Shown: positions 61,328-64,000 of the stretch, one piece after another
Numbering within the stretch: the first letter of the stretch is position 1
Layout: each line of letters opens with the position of its first letter
DNA from: Endozoicomonas gorgoniicola
Lineage (GTDB): Bacteria; Pseudomonadota; Gammaproteobacteria; Pseudomonadales; Endozoicomonadaceae
Assembly (NCBI RefSeq): GCF_025562715.2
Contig: NZ_JAPFCC010000001.1
Location: 5,728,001 to 5,792,000 of the forward strand
Direction: 5' to 3'
DNA: 64,000 nt
Notes under the pieces: generated by a model
Databases searched by the model: none
The model's input: only the letters and a program-made list of their open reading frames with translations
Told to the model about the DNA's origin: nothing
Program-made: the position numbers and the translations under genes

Positions 61328-62448
61328 CCTGAATTCGTATCATAAGTGCATAACCTCTGTAACCAGAGGATTGTTTCAGAACCTTTGAAGTGAATCAGAA
61401 CTCAGGGGTATTCTGTAAAGCAACCAAACCATACAGAGGAAGCCAAGGATGGCCTATACACACCTGAGCTCTGAAGAGAGATATTATATCGAAACTGAAC
61501 TCAAAAATGGGACTTCACAAAACAAAATTGCTAAAAAGCTTGGCCGTTCACAGCCTACCGTGTCGCGAGAAGTAAACCGCAATAAAGGGCAAAGAGGGTA
61601 CAGGCACCAACAGGCTAATCGCACAGCTCGGCAGCGGCACAAAGATAAGCCAAAAGCTATTAAGCTGACAGACGACATTAAACAACGTATTTCAAACGAT
61701 ATCCGTTCAGATTGGAGTCCTGAACAAGTGGCTGGAAGGCTTGAAAAGGACGGTGTAATCAAGCTGCATCATGAGATGATTTATCAATTTGTAGCGGATG
61801 ATAAACGGCGCGGAGGCTCGCTCTATAAGCACTTGAGGCACCAGAAAAAAACTTATCGAAAGCGATACGGTTCAGCTCATAACCGAACCGGTATACCAAA
61901 TCGGGTTGGCATTGAAGAACGCCCCGAAGTGGTCAACAACAGAGAGCGAGTTGGTGACTGGGAAGCTGATACTGTAATAGGTAAAAATCATAAAGGAGCC
62001 ATCGCTACATTAGATGAACGAAAAACCAAGCTTCGCCTTGCTGTCCCTCTACCAGGCAAGAAGGCAAAAGCGGTTAAACAGGGAATAATTGACGTACTCA
62101 AGCCTCTGAAAAGGTTTGTAAAGACAATAACATACGACAATGGAAAGGAGTTTGTTCAGCATGAATCAATTGCCAAAGCTTTAAAATGTGACAGCTACTT
62201 TGCTGCCCCCTACCATTCTTGGGAAAGAGGCCAGAATGAGAATGCTAATGGTTTGCTAAGGCAGTATTTCCCCAAGTCGATGGAGCTTAATGGCGTGACA
62301 GAAAAAGATGTCATCATTGCAGTGGATAAGCTGAACAACAGGCCAAGAAAGTGCCTGGGCTACAAGACTCCTTATGAGGCATTTAAAGAGTCAACTGGAA
62401 TAGATGCAAGAAAAGTCATGGGTTATGCACTTATGACTTGAATTCAGG
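61328..62448 (+). mobile_element. IS30-family insertion sequence, copy 3
   Basis: This 1121-bp element is flanked by AGT at 61325-61327 and 62449-62451. It interrupts the tnsD-like gene, antisense to it. It is nearly identical to copies 1 and 2. Confidence 0.94.
61449..62441 (+). CDS. IS30 family transposase (copy 3)
   Basis: This 330-residue protein differs from copies 1 and 2 only by a Thr-to-Met change (LHHEMIYQF instead of LHHETIYQF, codon near 61776). The DDE residues are intact. Confidence 0.95.
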   Translation: MAYTHLSSEERYYIETELKNGTSQNKIAKKLGRSQPTVSREVNRNKGQRGYRHQQANRTARQRHKDKPKAIKLTDDIKQRISNDIRSDWSPEQVAGRLEKDGVIKLHHEMIYQFVADDKRRGGSLYKHLRHQKKTYRKRYGSAHNRTGIPNRVGIEERPEVVNNRERVGDWEADTVIGKNHKGAIATLDERKTKLRLAVPLPGKKAKAVKQGIIDVLKPLKRFVKTITYDNGKEFVQHESIAKALKCDSYFAAPYHSWERGQNENANGLLRQYFPKSMELNGVTEKDVIIAVDKLNNRPRKCLGYKTPYEAFKESTGIDARKVMGYALMT

Positions 62449-63333
62449 AGTTTTAAAACCTGCTGCTCTTGCTCTGGAGTTATCTTTTTGGGCTTGGCTC
62501 TGTGCTGTATGCCGTGGAGTTTGGCTAACTTCCGAACGGTGTAGTAGGAGATACCAGACTCTCTGGCGGCTTTAGTGAGAGAAACACCATCCCTTAAGAG
62601 TTTGATTACCGGCTCATGGTTGTTGTCAGCCGTTTGTTGCTTTTGAGGTTTGGCATCAACAGAGTGCAGCCTGGCTACTCTGTGATCGCAATGGTTCAAA
62701 AAGCCACTGAGCAGAATATGTTTGACTGGGTGAGTTCGATGACTTGGCCTAAGAGCATCCCGAACGAAGTTGTGCTCTGTTCCTGAAGCCCTTACATTGG
62801 CGAAGTCTGTCTGATTGAGTAAATCGGACCAAAAACTTCTGATATTTGAGAGTAACTCTTGACGACGAATATAGCCTGCTGTGGATATATAGCCTGTACT
62901 CTCAAGCTGCTGTTTATAGTGCTTGACTCTCTCGGTGGCAGACTGATTAGCCCCTGTAAAATTTTGGCAGAGTTGTGCTGACAGCTGTGCAAAAAGTACT
63001 TCTTTGTCAGAGGCCTCATGAGTTTCTGCATAGTTTACATTTGGAATAGCCAAAATCTTTGGGCGTATTTCCGTTCGGATTAATTTGCACTTATGGATAT
63101 GGCAGGCTGAGACTCCAGGCAGGGCATGTATTTGATGCCAGTAAGCAACTCCGTGGGTTTCAATATCGTGCTCAGCGCACAAAGGGCAAAAAGAGTGATA
63201 GCCTGGTATGCTCAGGCGACTGTTCACAGAACCGGTTTCGATTTCCAGCACTTTGGGCTTATCACCGGAAATTGCCTTCCATAATGATCTGGCATATTTC
63301 TCAGGCATGTAATGGGCAAAATATGGGTAAGCT
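62449..63333 (-). pseudogene. TnsD/TniQ family transposition protein, central part, cut at both ends
   Basis: The TniQ zinc region is clear: FCPLCAEHDIETHGVAYWHQ, HALPGVSACHIHKCKL. The frame is open up to 63333 (AYPYFAHYMPEKYARSLW) and enters the IS66-type element there, so the ATG at 63308 is not the original start and about 100 N-terminal residues lie beyond the window. At the other end it is cut by IS30, which adds 16 foreign residues. The HTH segment GVSLTKAARESGISYYTVRK follows the zinc region. Confidence 0.85.
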
Positions 63334-64000
63334 GTAACTGCTCAAAATCCGTAGGCAAGTCAAGATACACACGTCAATGCTTCCGGCATCCAAACCAGGC
63401 ATAATTCCAGCCCATGAACCCATCAAAAACCTCAGCGCTTGAAACCGAAGTCAGTGACCTAAAAAAACTTGTCAGCAATCTGCTCGACAAGGTTGAAAAG
63501 CTGACGGCTGAAAATACTGCCCTGCGCGAGGAAGTCCGGCACCTGAGAAAACTCAAGGGGCAACCAAAAATTCGTCCGAATAAGAAGACACCGGAAGACG
63601 GTAAAGATAAGAAAGACAGCAAACCAGCATCATCCTCTGGCAACACAACACCACCAAAGAGCAAACGACAGCGTTCGCAGAAACCCGGTCAAACCGCCAA
63701 ACCCAAACCAACTTCTGTGCAGGAAAAAATATGCCAGGCAGAAGGTGTGCAGGACAACTGGAGAAGCAAGGGTTATCAGGACTTTACGCATATTGACCTG
63801 GAGCTGAAATTTACAACAACACGCTACCGTCGCGAAGTCTGGCTTACCCCTGAAGGCCAGACTGTCATTGCACCGTTACCCGCGCATGTAAAAGGCCGAT
63901 TCGGAGACAACCTTACTGCCCTGGTACTGGATCTTTACCACTCTTGCAGTGTCACCCAGCCCTTGCTGCTCGATTGGCTGCATAGCCATGGTTGTCCAAT
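63334..64000 (+). mobile_element. IS66-family insertion sequence, copy 2 (left part, runs off the window)
   Basis: The left end GTAACTGCTCA at 63334 matches the end of the IS66 element in mod. The probable 8-bp target is GGTAAGCT (63326-63333), which cannot be confirmed because the right end is outside. It interrupts the tnsD-like gene. Confidence 0.85.
63414..64000 (+). CDS. IS66 family transposase (TnpC), partial
   Basis: The first 195 residues are present. The coiled coil (LLDKVEKLTAENTALREEV), the basic KGQPKIRPNKK linker, and the following YRREVWLTPEGQTV and GDNLTALVLDLYHSCSVTQ blocks parallel the transposase at 48476. Sequence differences show that the two elements are separate lineages. 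The catalytic core lies beyond the window. Confidence 0.88.
   Translation, partial: MNPSKTSALETEVSDLKKLVSNLLDKVEKLTAENTALREEVRHLRKLKGQPKIRPNKKTPEDGKDKKDSKPASSSGNTTPPKSKRQRSQKPGQTAKPKPTSVQEKICQAEGVQDNWRSKGYQDFTHIDLELKFTTTRYRREVWLTPEGQTVIAPLPAHVKGRFGDNLTALVLDLYHSCSVTQPLLLDWLHSHGCP

Overview
The window looks like a chromosome segment from a host-associated marine gammaproteobacterium, most likely Endozoicomonas or a close relative in the Oceanospirillales. This rests on the Pseudomonadota-type gene order (xseB-ispA-dxs; glyA-nrdR ... ribD-ribE-ribB-ribH-nusB-thiL-pgpA), a galETKM cluster, moderate GC content, a secreted ankyrin-repeat protein and a very heavy insertion-sequence load. The genus call is inference. 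No rRNA, tRNA or CRISPR array was recognised.

Bases 1-29111 are mostly core genome. They hold two tandem alanine/glycine:cation symporters, isoprenoid precursor genes (xseB-ispA-dxs), the Leloir pathway (galE-galT-galK, then galM behind a terminator), a stand-alone ribA, a very large secreted repeat protein, and a leftward riboflavin/nusB/thiL/pgpA operon. The usual glyA-nrdR-ribD link is broken by about 1.8 kb carrying a deleted Na+/Ca2+ antiporter and an unknown gene. Several gene ends carry 15-17 bp tandem repeats that look like amplified copies of the gene's own 3' end, and ribD/ribE are separated by a large REP-like palindrome. A lipoprotein with a barrel-like C-terminus ends this part.

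Bases 29280-42030 are accessory. An IS1634-family element abuts a beheaded serine resolvase. Next comes a three-gene recombinase module matching the gamma-mobile-trio (GmtY, GmtZ, GmtX) mobile islands, then its cargo. The first cargo is an AT-rich cassette of a PF10014 free-amino-acid dioxygenase, a PLP aminotransferase and the AzlC/AzlD amino-acid exporter, bounded by imperfect direct repeats. An IS30 element sits between the aminotransferase and azlC.

Bases 42027-60426 are a defence island largely disrupted by insertions. A type III restriction-modification locus (HTH regulator, SNF2 helicase, mod, res) has a frameshifted helicase, a mod gene split by a TnpC-only IS66 element, and a res gene that is 3'-truncated and split by an IS21 element, itself split by IS30. 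Next is a type II Zorya system (zorA, zorB, zorE), with zorB split by an ISKra4 element. Target-site duplications can be read for every insertion (3 bp IS30, 5 bp IS21, 8 bp IS66, 9 bp ISKra4), so the ancestral reading frames can be rebuilt and close exactly. The ZorA tail is built of 22-residue repeats with a cysteine at each repeat.

Bases 60454-64000 hold a TnsD/TniQ-type target-selection gene split by a third IS30 copy and by a second IS66 element that runs off the end. The region therefore combines a tyrosine-recombinase island, a Tn7-like component, an amino-acid modification/export cassette and two anti-phage systems.
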